Positions 25,139 through 34,139 of a stretch of DNA of 64,000 nt are shown in pieces (position 1 is the first letter of the stretch; each line of letters opens with the position of its first letter). The stretch is from Nakamurella flava. GTDB lineage: Bacteria > Actinomycetota > Actinomycetes > Mycobacteriales > Nakamurellaceae. A program made the translations under genes and the position numbers. The notes under the pieces are model-generated. The model saw only the letters and a program-made list of their open reading frames with translations. It did not search any database and was not told where the DNA came from. Location: contig NZ_SZZH01000001.1 in assembly GCF_005298075.1 (NCBI RefSeq), positions 1,054,001 through 1,118,000 of the forward strand, in the 5' to 3' direction.

Positions 25139-27079
25139 TCAGGCGGGGATCTGCCGGAGGAACTGATCGAGCAGCTGCACCGAGCGTGAGGATTCTCCGC
25201 CGCCGGCGATGAACACCACGAACGCGAGGTCGCCGCGGTAGCCGGTGACCCAGGCGTGACTGCCGGGGGTGCCGTCCTCTCCGACGTACTCGGCGGTGCC
25301 GGTCTTGGCGTACACGTCACCCAGCGACGGGTCCAGCGTGCCGGTGCCCTCGGCGACCACCGCCCGCATCAGCGTGCGGATACCGGTCTGGACCGCGGGG
25401 CTGCGGTCGGCCGGCGCCTGGTCGACCGTGGTGGCCGCCCCACCGCGGATGAGCACCGGGGTGGGCGCCGCACCGCGGGCGGCGGTGGCGGCCATCAGGA
25501 GCTCCCCGAACGGGGTCACCAGCACCTGGCCCTGACCGAAACCGTTCTCGGCCTTCTGCACCTGGGACGTCGCCGCCGGGACCGCCCCGGTCAGGGTGGT
25601 GACGCCGTCCACGACGTAGTCCGGTCCGATGCCGTAGGCCGCGGCCATCGAGGTCAGGGCATCCGCCGGCAACTGGGTCGCCACCTGGGCGAAGGTGGTG
25701 TTGCAGGAGTAGGCGAACGCCTCGGTCACCGCGACGTCACCGAGGTCGAACTCGTCGTGGTTGCGGATGAGCCGCCCGTCGACCGTCCAGGTCCCCGGGC
25801 ACGGCACGACCTTCTCGGGCGTCAGCAGACCGGACGACAGACCGGCACTGGCGGTGACGATCTTGAACGTCGACCCCGGGGGGTAGCGCCCGGTGAGCCC
25901 GATGCTGCCGAGCGCATCGGCGGCCGGGTTCTGAGCGATGGTGAGGATCTCGCCGGTCGACGGCTGCATCGTCAGCAGCACGGCCGGTTCACTGACTCCG
26001 GCCAGCACCTGCTCGGCGCTCTTCTGCAGGCCGATGTCCAGGGTCAGCTGCACCCGTTGGCCGGCGGCCGCCGGCTGGTCGAACAGGGTCTCGAGGACGC
26101 CGCCGGTCGCGTCGACGGTGAAGACGGTCCACCCGGAGGTCCCCTTCAACCGCGGCGCGACCGCCTCGTTCACCGAGGCCAGCGTGGTGCGGGCGAAATC
26201 GCGGGTGGGCGGCAGGTTGCGCTGCTGGGACGGGAAGATCAACCCCGGGATGGCGTCGAGTTGCGGCTTGACCTGCTGATAGTCGCTCTCCCGCAAATTG
26301 ACGACCGTGTACTGCACCGGACGGGCCGTGCCGTCGGCCCCACCTTCCGGGGCCGCACTCGCCGGTGCGGACGGGGAAGCCGGGGATGCGGAAGGGGAAC
26401 CCCCACCGGCCTCGGAGGTGGCCTGGCCGACGCCAGCCGTGATGCTGTCCGGGGTGATCGACGGGTCGAAGGGCGCCAGGACCGGGGCCAGGGCGGCGGC
26501 GGTGGCCGCGAGGTCAGGGGTCTGCGACGGCACGACGACGACCGAGAACACCCGGGTCGGGCTGACCAGCTGGGTGCCCGTCCGGTCGACGACGACGCCC
26601 GGTTCGGCGGCGGTCGCGCGGGCGGCGATCGTCTGCCGTTCCCCCAGCTGCGGGTGCACCACGGTCGGGGTCCAGACCAGGTCCCACCCGTCGGCCCCGC
26701 CGCCGGTGTGCCGCCACGTCCAGGTCACCGGGTACGTCCAGGTGTCGTCGTCCACCGTCCAACTCATGGTGGCGGTGCTCGTGGCCGTGTCGCCGTTGCG
26801 GGTCACCGGCCCGGCGGCGATCCGCAGGGTGTCCGCCCCCAGGTTCGCGGTGACGGCATCCAGCACCTGGGCGGCCTCGGGCGGGTTGTCGGTGAGGCCG
26901 GCCGCGGCGTCCGGGTCGAAGGACTGCCAGGCGGCCGTGAAGGCGGCGATCCGGTCCTCAGGCCCGGCCGTCGTGTCGGTCGCCGACGTGCAGGCGGCGA
27001 CCAGGGCCGCGGTCACGGCCAACCCGGCGGCCGACCACCGCCGGCGACCGGGGCGGGGACGAACGACCGACAGGCGCAT
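25139..27079 (-). CDS. Penicillin-binding lipoprotein (class B, MecA_N type)
   Basis: The 646-residue protein is predicted to be an exported lipoprotein: a basic N-terminus, [19 protein letters not shown] with lipobox VAAC. Next comes an NTF2-like MecA_N domain ([33 protein letters not shown]), then a PBP dimerisation region. The transpeptidase domain has the active-site PPGSTFKIV (Ser403), the SYSCN-type SxN motif in FAYSCNTTF and the KTGTAEY box (Lys592). These residues make an active D,D-transpeptidase likely, cross-linking peptidoglycan at the outer face of the membrane. It corresponds in position and layout to Rv2864c of M. tuberculosis. A Ser/Ala/Pro-rich insert (~225-250) interrupts the dimer domain. 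The ATG at 27079 has GATACT 7 nt upstream and no good ribosome-binding site. Confidence 0.93.
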   Translation of the reverse strand: MRLSVVRPRPGRRRWSAAGLAVTAALVAACTSATDTTAGPEDRIAAFTAAWQSFDPDAAAGLTDNPPEAAQVLDAVTANLGADTLRIAAGPVTRNGDTATSTATMSWTVDDDTWTYPVTWTWRHTGGGADGWDLVWTPTVVHPQLGERQTIAARATAAEPGVVVDRTGTQLVSPTRVFSVVVVPSQTPDLAATAAALAPVLAPFDPSITPDSITAGVGQATSEAGGGSPSASPASPSAPASAAPEGGADGTARPVQYTVVNLRESDYQQVKPQLDAIPGLIFPSQQRNLPPTRDFARTTLASVNEAVAPRLKGTSGWTVFTVDATGGVLETLFDQPAAAGQRVQLTLDIGLQKSAEQVLAGVSEPAVLLTMQPSTGEILTIAQNPAADALGSIGLTGRYPPGSTFKIVTASAGLSSGLLTPEKVVPCPGTWTVDGRLIRNHDEFDLGDVAVTEAFAYSCNTTFAQVATQLPADALTSMAAAYGIGPDYVVDGVTTLTGAVPAATSQVQKAENGFGQGQVLVTPFGELLMAATAARGAAPTPVLIRGGAATTVDQAPADRSPAVQTGIRTLMRAVVAEGTGTLDPSLGDVYAKTGTAEYVGEDGTPGSHAWVTGYRGDLAFVVFIAGGGESSRSVQLLDQFLRQIPA

Positions 27080-27086
27080 GCCGGTC

Positions 27087-27092
27087 AGTATC
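27087..27092 (-). promoter_or_regulatory. Putative -10 hexamer of the PBP gene
   Basis: On the minus strand GATACT precedes the ATG at 27079 by 7 nt. It lies in the 78-nt gap after the MEDS gene, so the PBP gene need not depend on read-through. Confidence 0.45.
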
Positions 27093-27157
27093 CCCGGGGC
27101 GCCGGCCGGATCAGCGGACCCGCCGCCGTCGGCTCCCGCCGCGCCGGGCCGCGACGG

Positions 27158-28225
27158 TCAGAGCCAGCTCGACACCCGCACGACCGTGCCGTCCGGGTTC
27201 GACCGGACCTGTACCAGGTCACAGCAGTCGTCGGCCCGCGCCACCGCCGAACCGAGCGGGCTGTCGGGGGCCAGTAGTTCGTGCGGGGCCAGCGGCGTCG
27301 TCCGCCCACCGTCGGCGTCCCGTGGGTCGGCGGCCGTCAGCTGACCCACCAGGGCATGCCCGTCCTGCCACAGCAGCAGGACGGCGGCGTCCACGCCTCC
27401 TTCGGCCAGGCAGGCCTGACCGAGTTGGCGGAGGGCACCGGCCAGCCGCCCCGCCCGGACGTGGCCCAGGCCCCAGCCGGTCGCCCAGCGGCGGACCCAG
27501 TCACCCACCTCGGCGCCGTTCCCGGGGCGGACGACGAGCCGGCGAACCGGTTCGACGGGCGTCGACAACGCCCGCTCGAACACGGCGGCGACGTGGTGGG
27601 CCCCGGTGTAGGTGGTGGTCCCGGTCGACGTCGAGGTGTCCAGCACCAGGGAATGGCTGCGGAACGTCTCGTCCAGAACGTCCCCCGGTACCGCGTCGAC
27701 GTCGTACCCGCAGGCCAGCCACAGCGGAACGGTGGCCGGCACCGCCAGGTTGAGCATCGCCTCGGCCAGCAGGCATTCCTCCCGCTCGGCCTGCCGGCGG
27801 GTGCACCACATCGGTTCGGTGACCCCCCGGACGGGCCGCCCGTCCCAGTGCTGGGCGAAGCGTTGCCACGACGGCACGAGCCGACCGGCGGCAGCACCGG
27901 TCAGCGCCCAGGTCAGTGCCGATCCGTCGGCGGTCACGGAACGGTCCGGCCCGGACGGGACCTGCTGGACCTCTGGAAACGCTTCCCGCAGGAGCGCCAA
28001 CCGCTCGGGGGGCAGCGCGAGGATGACGGTCTCGCCGTTGTCGATGCCCTCCTGCAGGAACGGGCCGACGGCGGTGAGGAACCCGTCGGACCCGCGGAAC
28101 AGCAGTGCTTCGTGCCGATACCCACCCGAGGGTTCGGAGGGACCCGAGGCCGTGGTGGCCGACGCCACCGACCGAGCGTCGGGGCCGTCGCTGGCCCGTG
28201 TCCGCGTGAAAGGCGTTGCCGTCAT
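27158..28225 (-). CDS. MEDS-domain protein with anti-sigma/HATPase-like C-terminus
   Basis: The 355-residue protein has a MEDS sensory domain in its N-terminal half: GYRHEALLFRGSDGFLTAVGPFLQEGIDNGETVILALPPERLALLREAF, then MWCTRRQAEREECLLAEAMLNLAV. MEDS domains (named from DcmR) occur in actinobacterial stress sensors, often with a kinase-like anti-sigma module. Here the last ~110 residues (LVVRPGNGAEVGDWVRRWATGWGL; AVLLLWQDGHALVGQLTAAD; ADDCCDLVQVRSNPDGTVVRV) resemble a GHKL ATPase in size and strand pattern, but clear N, G1 and G2 boxes are not visible, so it may be degenerate. The adjacent CC pair near the end is notable. Start at ATG 28225, preceded at some distance by GGGGGAG. It is divergent from the multicopper oxidase gene. 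Confidence 0.8.
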   Translation of the reverse strand: MTATPFTRTRASDGPDARSVASATTASGPSEPSGGYRHEALLFRGSDGFLTAVGPFLQEGIDNGETVILALPPERLALLREAFPEVQQVPSGPDRSVTADGSALTWALTGAAAGRLVPSWQRFAQHWDGRPVRGVTEPMWCTRRQAEREECLLAEAMLNLAVPATVPLWLACGYDVDAVPGDVLDETFRSHSLVLDTSTSTGTTTYTGAHHVAAVFERALSTPVEPVRRLVVRPGNGAEVGDWVRRWATGWGLGHVRAGRLAGALRQLGQACLAEGGVDAAVLLLWQDGHALVGQLTAADPRDADGGRTTPLAPHELLAPDSPLGSAVARADDCCDLVQVRSNPDGTVVRVSSWL

Positions 28226-28574
28226 CGCCGCATCCCGCTCCCCCAGAACGCCGACCGGACCAGCAGGCCCGGCAGGTGCCGGCCGCGCTCGCTGTCGAGC
28301 CCGGTCGCCGAGCCGACCACTCCCCGATGTGGCGGCGCTCACCTCTGCCCATCTTAAACCGGACGAACCGTTCGGAGCGGGAAGTCGTGACCGAACCGAC
28401 GCCGAACTCCGCTCCGGGGACGGGAGACCGGCACCGTGCGCCACGAAGGCCGAACGCACACCCCGAGCGACGCGCGCGAAACAGTTTCGAGGGTGAAGGC
28501 GGTCACATCACGTAGGGTCCGGTGGGCCCGACCGATGGAACCTGCCCACCACCCGTCCAGGCCAGGGAGACAGC
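28226..28574. other. 349-nt divergent intergenic region
   Basis: No gene was recognised here. It separates the MEDS gene (minus) from the multicopper oxidase gene (plus) and should hold both promoters. A 13-bp perfect palindrome, CGAAACAGTTTCG, lies at 28477-28489. TAGGGT at 28513-28518 is -10-like but has no matching -35 at normal spacing. AGGGAG just before the GTG at 28575 is the ribosome-binding site of the oxidase. Confidence 0.6.
28477..28489. promoter_or_regulatory. 13-bp perfect palindrome, possible operator
   Basis: CGAAAC-A-GTTTCG is an exact inverted repeat 24 nt upstream of a TAGGGT hexamer and 86 nt before the oxidase start. It is unusually AT-rich for the surrounding sequence, as operators often are. 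The cognate regulator is unknown. Confidence 0.4.
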
Positions 28575-30222
28575 GTGTCGCGACCGCCGGTCCTGTCCCG
28601 TCGCCGCGTTCTGCAGCTGGGCGCCGGCGTGCTCGCCGGCGCACCACTGCTGGCGGCCTGCTCCGCGGCGGACCCGTCCGGGACGGTCACCAGCACCGCC
28701 GGCCCGACCAGCGCCGCCCCGTCCGGAACGGTCCCCTTGCGGTCGACCACCGTCACCCGCAGTCAGGGCGGCGAGCTCGTGACCACCCTCACCCCGCGGC
28801 CGGCCCAGGTCGACATCGGCGCTCCCCGCCCCATCACCACCTGGGCCTACGACGGTCTGATCCCCGGCCCGACCTGGGAGATCGTCCCGGGTGACGTGTT
28901 GCGGGTGGAGCTGGCCAACGAGCTGCCCGCACTGGCGTCCACCACCTCGTCGTCGGCTTCGACCCCGTCCGGCGGAACCGACGAGCACGCCGGCCATGCG
29001 GGCGGTGAGATGCCGATGGACCGCCCGCACCAGTGGACGACGACGAATCTGCACTACCACGGGATGCACATCTCGCCCGAGGGCAACGGTGACGACGTCT
29101 TCCTCACCGTCCAGCCCGGCGAGCGGTACTCGTACGAGATCGAGGTGCCGGGCGACCATCCCGGCGGCCTGTTCTGGTACCACCCGCATCGGCACGGCGG
29201 CGTGACCCAGCAGATCCGTGGGAGGCATGGCCGGGGCGATTATCGTGCGCGGCGCGATCGACGAGGTCCCCGAGGTGGCCGCGGCGACCGAACAGCTGAT
29301 GGTCATCCAGGCCATCGAGGTGGACGAGAACTACGCGGTGCCGGCACCCATCCCCGATCCCACCTCGAGCGAGGCGTTCTTCCCCCGCAACCAGATCCTG
29401 TATCCGATCAACGGCGGTTTGTCGCCGACGCTGACCATGCGGCCGGGCGAGGTGGCCCGTTGGCGCATCCTGAACGCCGCCGAGGGTAAGTTCCTCAACC
29501 TCGTCGCCGAGGGCCTGAAATTCCACGTGATCGCCTGGGACGGCCTGACTCTCGCCGAACCGGAACTGGTGCCGAACCTGTTCTTGTCGGCCGGCAACCG
29601 GGTCGAGGTCCTGGTGCGGGCGACCACCGCCGGGACGGTGACGCTGAACTGCACGCCGAGTTCCAGCCAGAAGCCGGGCACCCAGGGCGTTCCCGGCTCC
29701 ACCGAGGGCCTACCCCCGGAACTCGTCACCCGGCCCATCGCGACCGTCGAGGTGTCCGGCGAACCGGTCTCCATGGCCCTTCCGGCCACCCTGCCGGCCT
29801 TCGAGCAGGACATCCTGCCGATCGCCCGGACCCGCGAGGTCACCTACTCGGTCGAACGCGACGGCACCGAGTTCGAGGACTTCGGCGTCGACGGCCAGCA
29901 GTTCACCCCGGGAGAGTCCGCGTACCAGGTGAAGCTCGGCACCGCCGAGGAGTGGACGGTGACCAACGGTCTGGACGGCAAGTACCCCCAGCACGCGCAC
30001 GTGTTCCACATCCACGTCAACCCGTTCAAGATCGTCAAGATCAACGGGCAGGTGCTCGACAAGCCGCTCTGGCGGGACACTTTCATCCTCACCGGCACCA
30101 ACGGCGACTCGTTCACGTTCCAGACCAACTTCCTGGACTTCACCGGGAAGTTCGTCGACCACTGCCACATCGTCAGTCACGAGGACCTGGGAATGATGGA
30201 GACGATCGAGGTGGTCCGATGA
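28575..30222 (+). pseudogene. Multicopper oxidase interrupted by a +1 frameshift
   Basis: Two adjoining frames together make one multicopper oxidase of ~548 residues. The first (from GTG 28575) has a Tat/lipoprotein signal (LSRRRVLQLGAG, lipobox LAAC) and copper ligands NLHYHGMHI and GLFWYHPHRHG. It leaves the correct frame near 29217-29220, and the protein resumes one frame later with GGMAGAIIVRG. The second part has HAHVFHIHVNP and VDHCHIVSHEDLGMM. Deleting one base in CCGTGGGAGG restores QQIRGGMAGAIIV, the expected continuation. Since trinuclear-cluster ligands come from both halves, neither fragment should be active. It may be a true mutation, a sequencing error, or rarely frameshift translation. 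Such enzymes oxidise Cu(I), phenols or metals outside the cytoplasm. The final ATGA overlaps the flavoprotein gene. Confidence 0.85.
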
Positions 30223-31889
30223 CCCCGCCGCCCGGCGCACTCTCCCGCCGCCAGGCTCTGCAGGTCGGGGCGGGAGCGGCCGTCACCGGCCTGCTGGCCG
30301 CGTGTACGTCGACCGACACGCCGGCGGCGACCAGCGGCCCGACATCGACTGCCGGAGCCGGAGTCTCGAGCAGCGGCTCGACCCCGTCGTCGGCGTCCCC
30401 GGGTTCGGTCACCCCGTCGGCCGACCCGGAGTGGGTGCCCGGGACTCCACTGACGACCCCGGCGTCCACCCCGCCGGCGGACGTGCCCGCCGCCGCGATC
30501 CAGGACCTGCGGAGCCGGCTGTCCGGCAACGTGCTGTCCCCGCTGGACGCCAGCTACCCGTTCACGGCCCTGTCGTCCAACACCCGTTACCTCGACCTGC
30601 GGCCCGCCGTCATCGCCCGCTGCAAGAACGAGGCCGACGTCGTCACCGCGGTGAACTGGGCCCGCGTCAACGGCGTCACCATCGCGCCGTACGGCGGCGG
30701 GCACAGCTACGCCGGCCTGTCGTCCACGTCCGGACTGCTGCTCGACATCAGAGCGATGAACGACGTGACCGTCGACCTGGCGGCCGCTACTGCGACCGTG
30801 GCCGCCGCCGCACTCAACGGCGATGTACTCGACAAGACGGTCAACACCCCGTTCCTGCTGCCCGGCGGCACCTGCCTCGGCGTCGGCACCGGCGGTCTGG
30901 TGCTCGGGGGTGGCATCGGCTACAACACCCACTGGGCCGGGCTGACCTGCGATCACCTGACCTCGACCCGGGTCGTGTTGGCCTCCGGCGAGGTCGTCGA
31001 AGCCGACGCCGGCCAGCACGCCGACCTCTTCTGGGCCTGCCGCGGCGGGACCGGCGGGAACTTCGGACTCAACACCTCGTTCCGGTTCCAACTGGTCCAG
31101 GCGCCGCAGACCGTCGTCTACTTCCGCTACGACTACCGCGGCGCCGACGCGGCCACGGCGATGCTCGCCGCCGTGGACTCCCTCGCGCAGACGGCGCCCG
31201 CCGGCCTGAATCTCAGTTCCTGCGCCCAGGCCACCCCTGTCGGCAGCGGCGGCCCCCGAGAGGCGATCGACGCGTTCGTCCGCGGCCAGTACGTGGGCAC
31301 ACTCGACGAGGCCCGCGACCTGCTGGCACCGTTCGTTGCTCTGTCCCCGGCGAAGTCCGCCCTGGCGGAACGGCCCTTCTGGGAGGTGCAGCAGCAGGTG
31401 TGGCCGTCGGCCAACCCCACCCCGCACTCGTGGGGCGACTGGTCGCGCTACACCCGCGAGGCAATGCCGCAGGACCGGGTGGCCAAGATGGTCGACCTGC
31501 TGTCCGAGTGCCCCGTCCGCACCGACAACAGCAACGGCGCGCTGTGGTTCCTCGGCTGGGTCGGCGGGGACGTGGTCGGCAAAATCGGCCGCACCGACAC
31601 CGCCTACGTGCACCGCGGCTCGCCGTTGCTGCTCCGTCCGACCCCGGTCTGGGAGACAAGCGACCCGTCATCGGTCGGCCAGGACCTGCTCGACTGGACG
31701 GCCGCGCAGATCGCGATCGTCGCCGACATCACGCCGGACGAGAGCTACCAGAACTTCCCGAACCGGCTCATCCCGAATCCGCTACAGCAGTACTTCGGGG
31801 AAAACCTCGACCGCCTGATCGGCGTCAAGACCACCTACGACCCGGACAACCTGTTCACCAACGAGCAGGGCATCCCCGTCCGGAGCTGA
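30219..31889 (+). CDS. Exported BBE-type FAD-dependent oxidoreductase
   Basis: The 556-residue protein has a Tat-type lipoprotein signal, LSRRQALQVGAGAAVTGLLAAC, then ~50 Ser/Thr/Pro residues. The FAD-binding (PCMH) domain has RYLDLRPAVIARCKNEADVV and APYGGGHSYAGLS with the flavinylated His162. GGTCLGVGTGGLVLGGG holds Cys219, the second attachment site of bicovalent berberine-bridge-type enzymes. The C-terminal BBE segment is YQNFPNRLIPNPLQQYFGENLDRL with YDPDNLF. Such enzymes oxidise sugars, alcohols or alkaloid-like molecules using O2. The start ATG overlaps the oxidase stop by 4 nt, so translation depends partly on ribosomes ending there, which the upstream frameshift does not prevent because the second oxidase frame has its own GTG/ATG codons. 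Substrate unknown. Confidence 0.9.
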   Translation: MTPPPGALSRRQALQVGAGAAVTGLLAACTSTDTPAATSGPTSTAGAGVSSSGSTPSSASPGSVTPSADPEWVPGTPLTTPASTPPADVPAAAIQDLRSRLSGNVLSPLDASYPFTALSSNTRYLDLRPAVIARCKNEADVVTAVNWARVNGVTIAPYGGGHSYAGLSSTSGLLLDIRAMNDVTVDLAAATATVAAAALNGDVLDKTVNTPFLLPGGTCLGVGTGGLVLGGGIGYNTHWAGLTCDHLTSTRVVLASGEVVEADAGQHADLFWACRGGTGGNFGLNTSFRFQLVQAPQTVVYFRYDYRGADAATAMLAAVDSLAQTAPAGLNLSSCAQATPVGSGGPREAIDAFVRGQYVGTLDEARDLLAPFVALSPAKSALAERPFWEVQQQVWPSANPTPHSWGDWSRYTREAMPQDRVAKMVDLLSECPVRTDNSNGALWFLGWVGGDVVGKIGRTDTAYVHRGSPLLLRPTPVWETSDPSSVGQDLLDWTAAQIAIVADITPDESYQNFPNRLIPNPLQQYFGENLDRLIGVKTTYDPDNLFTNEQGIPVRS

Positions 31890-31900
31890 CCTGGTCGCGG

Positions 31901-32737
31901 TCAGAAGAGGATCGAGGCGAACCGGCCGACCTGGTGGAAGCCCACCCGTTCGTACGCGCGCCGGGCCGCGGTGTTGTAGTTGTTCACGTACAGGCAGGGC
32001 ACCCGGTGGAGCCGGTGCTGGATGTCGCGCACCATCGCGGCCATGCCCGGCGCGGCCACCCCACGTCCCCGATGATCCGGATGCACCCACACCCCCTGAA
32101 TCAGCGCGACATGCTGTGACAGTGAACCGATCTCGGCCTTGAAGACAACCTGGTCGCCGTCGAAGCGGGCGTAGGCCCGCTGCCCGTTGATGAGCTGGTC
32201 GATGCGGGCCCGGTAGCCGACTCCCCCGTCGCCCAAGCGCGGGTCGACGCCGACCTCCTCGGTGAACATCGCCACGGCCGCCGGGAAATAGGTGTCCAGC
32301 TCGTCGGGCCGGACCAGCCGGACACCCGGGTCGACGGGCCCGACCGGGTCGGTTGCGCACACCATCAACGGCTGGTCGGGACGCACGTCGCGGGCGGGGC
32401 CCCACTTGGGTTCCAACCGTTCCCAGAACGGCATCACGAGATCCGCCGGGCCCAGGATCGTCGCGCACCGGCGCCCGCGGCGGGCCGCCATCGACGAGAA
32501 CGGACGCATGCCGCCCGGAGTCCCGGCCAACGGCACCATGGACGCCCCCGCGAAGAGCAGTCCCTCGCGGCCCCCGGCGACCCCCCAGAACTGACCGCCC
32601 AGCGCGGTCTCGTCCATGCCGACCTGCTCGAAGCGGGCCGCCACCATGCAGGACACCACCGGGTCGGACGCCAGGACGCGGGAGACCTGGGCGATGTGGC
32701 CGGGCCCCAGAACGCGGGCGAAGGCCGTCGTCAGCAC
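31901..32737 (-). CDS. DUF4081-GNAT acetyltransferase (Rv2867c-like)
   Basis: The 278-residue protein has an N-terminal DUF4081-like half (LGPGHIAQVSRVLASDPVVSCMVAARFE; GGQFWGVAGGREGLLFAG) and a C-terminal GNAT domain from ~130. The GNAT part has LVRPDELDTYFPAAVAMFTEEVG, VVFKAEIGSLSQHVALIQGVWVHPDHRGRGVAAPGM (strand 4 and pyrophosphate loop) and CLYVNNYNTAARRAYERVGFHQVG (strand 5, final helix). It matches Rv2867c of M. tuberculosis by domain layout and by its place next to ispG. The acetylated substrate is not known. The GTG at 32737 follows GGGGGAG. It converges on the BBE oxidoreductase with only 11 nt between stops. Confidence 0.9.
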   Translation of the reverse strand: MLTTAFARVLGPGHIAQVSRVLASDPVVSCMVAARFEQVGMDETALGGQFWGVAGGREGLLFAGASMVPLAGTPGGMRPFSSMAARRGRRCATILGPADLVMPFWERLEPKWGPARDVRPDQPLMVCATDPVGPVDPGVRLVRPDELDTYFPAAVAMFTEEVGVDPRLGDGGVGYRARIDQLINGQRAYARFDGDQVVFKAEIGSLSQHVALIQGVWVHPDHRGRGVAAPGMAAMVRDIQHRLHRVPCLYVNNYNTAARRAYERVGFHQVGRFASILF

Positions 32738-32827
32738 ACGCTCCCCCGGTTCCGACCCGTCACTGGACGACGCACGGACCCCACCGGTGCCCCGCCGCTG
32801 GCGGGAGCGCCGCGGCGGACCGGGCGG

Positions 32828-32847
32828 ACCGGGCCGAGCGGCCCGGT
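32828..32847 (-). terminator. Terminator hairpin after ispG
   Basis: ACCGGGCCG (32828-32836) and CGGCCCGGT (32839-32847) are exact complements around AG; a realistic loop leaves about 8 bp. It lies 7 nt beyond the ispG stop. Confidence 0.55.
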
Positions 32848-32854
32848 GTCCGCA

Positions 32855-34069
32855 TCACACCAGACTGACCGTCGGTTCACCACTGGTTGCGCCGTCAGCG
32901 CGCATCTCGTCCGCCAAACGCATGGCTTCCTCGATGAGCGTTTCGACGATCTGCGATTCCGGCACGGTCTTGATGACCTCGCCCTTGACGAAGATCTGGC
33001 CCTTGCCGTTGCCGGACGCCACCCCCAGGTCGGCCTCCCGCGCCTCGCCGGGGCCGTTGACGACGCACCCCATGACGGCCACGCGCAGCGGCACGTCCAT
33101 GCCCTCCAGGCCAGCAGTCACCTGCTCGGCCAACGTGTAGACGTCGACCTGGGCACGCCCGCACGACGGACACGAGACGATCTCCAGCCCGCGCTCGCGC
33201 AGGTTCAGCGATTCCAGGATCTGCAGGCCGACCTTGACCTCCTCGGCCGGCGGTGCCGACAGCGAGACCCGGATGGTGTCGCCGATGCCCTGGGACAGCA
33301 GGGCACCGAAGGCGACGGAGGACTTGATGGTGCCCTGGAACGCCGGCCCCGCCTCGGTCACCCCGAGGTGCAGCGGATAGTCGCACTGCTGGGCCAGCAG
33401 TTCGTAGGCGCGGACCATGATCACCGGGTCGTTGTGCTTGACCGAGATCTTGATGTCGCGGAAGTCGTGCTCCTCGAACAGCGAGCACTCCCACAACGCC
33501 GACTCGACCAGCGCCTCGGGCGTGGCCTTGCCGTACTTGGCCAGCAGCCGCTTGTCCAGCGAACCGGCATTGACGCCGATCCGGATGGGCGTACCGGCCG
33601 CCGCAGCGGCGCGGGCGATCTCGCCGACCTTGTCGTCGAACTTACGGATGTTGCCGGGGTTGACCCGCACGGCGGCGCAACCCGCGTCGATGGCCGCGAA
33701 GACGTACCGGGGCTGGAAATGGATGTCGGCGATCACCGGGATCTTGGACTTCTTCGCAATGATCGGCAGCGCCTCGGCATCGTCGGTGTCGGGAACCGCG
33801 ACGCGCACGATCTGGCAGCCCGACGCCGTCAGCTCGGCGATCTGCTGCAGGGTGGCGTTGATGTCGGCGGTCTTGGTCGTCGTCATCGACTGCACGGACA
33901 CCGGGAAGTCGCTGCCCACCCCGACCCCACCGACGTTCAACTGCCGGGTCTTGCGCCGCGGGGCCAGCACGGGCACCTCGCGCTCGGCCGGCAGGCTGGG
34001 CATGCCGAGCCCGACGGAGCGGCCCCCCGGTGAGGCGGTCGCAGGCGTGCTCGGTACTGAGACGGACAT
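32855..34069 (-). CDS. ispG: 4-hydroxy-3-methylbut-2-en-1-yl diphosphate synthase
   Basis: IspG (GcpE) is the [4Fe-4S] enzyme that converts MEcPP to HMBPP in the MEP isoprenoid pathway. The 404-residue protein has TIM-barrel motifs [47 protein letters not shown] and [14 protein letters not shown]. The cluster-binding C-terminal region has [13 protein letters not shown] and [21 protein letters not shown] with the expected cysteines. AAGGGA precedes the ATG at 34069. It is 70 nt downstream of rip1, so dxr-rip1-ispG may be one transcript; the same order occurs in M. tuberculosis (Rv2870c-Rv2868c). Two MEP-pathway steps are thus clustered with an envelope protease. Confidence 0.97.
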   Translation of the reverse strand: MSVSVPSTPATASPGGRSVGLGMPSLPAEREVPVLAPRRKTRQLNVGGVGVGSDFPVSVQSMTTTKTADINATLQQIAELTASGCQIVRVAVPDTDDAEALPIIAKKSKIPVIADIHFQPRYVFAAIDAGCAAVRVNPGNIRKFDDKVGEIARAAAAAGTPIRIGVNAGSLDKRLLAKYGKATPEALVESALWECSLFEEHDFRDIKISVKHNDPVIMVRAYELLAQQCDYPLHLGVTEAGPAFQGTIKSSVAFGALLSQGIGDTIRVSLSAPPAEEVKVGLQILESLNLRERGLEIVSCPSCGRAQVDVYTLAEQVTAGLEGMDVPLRVAVMGCVVNGPGEAREADLGVASGNGKGQIFVKGEVIKTVPESQIVETLIEEAMRLADEMRADGATSGEPTVSLV

Positions 34070-34139
34070 GTGGATCCCTTCTTCCGTGCTCGATTATCCC
34101 GCGCACGGCGGTGTCACACCGGTGACGGCCGACACCACG

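Noticed and set aside
29217-29220. Programmed ribosomal frameshift in the multicopper oxidase
   Set aside because: No slippery sequence, rare codon or downstream pseudoknot was recognised; mutation or sequencing error is simpler.
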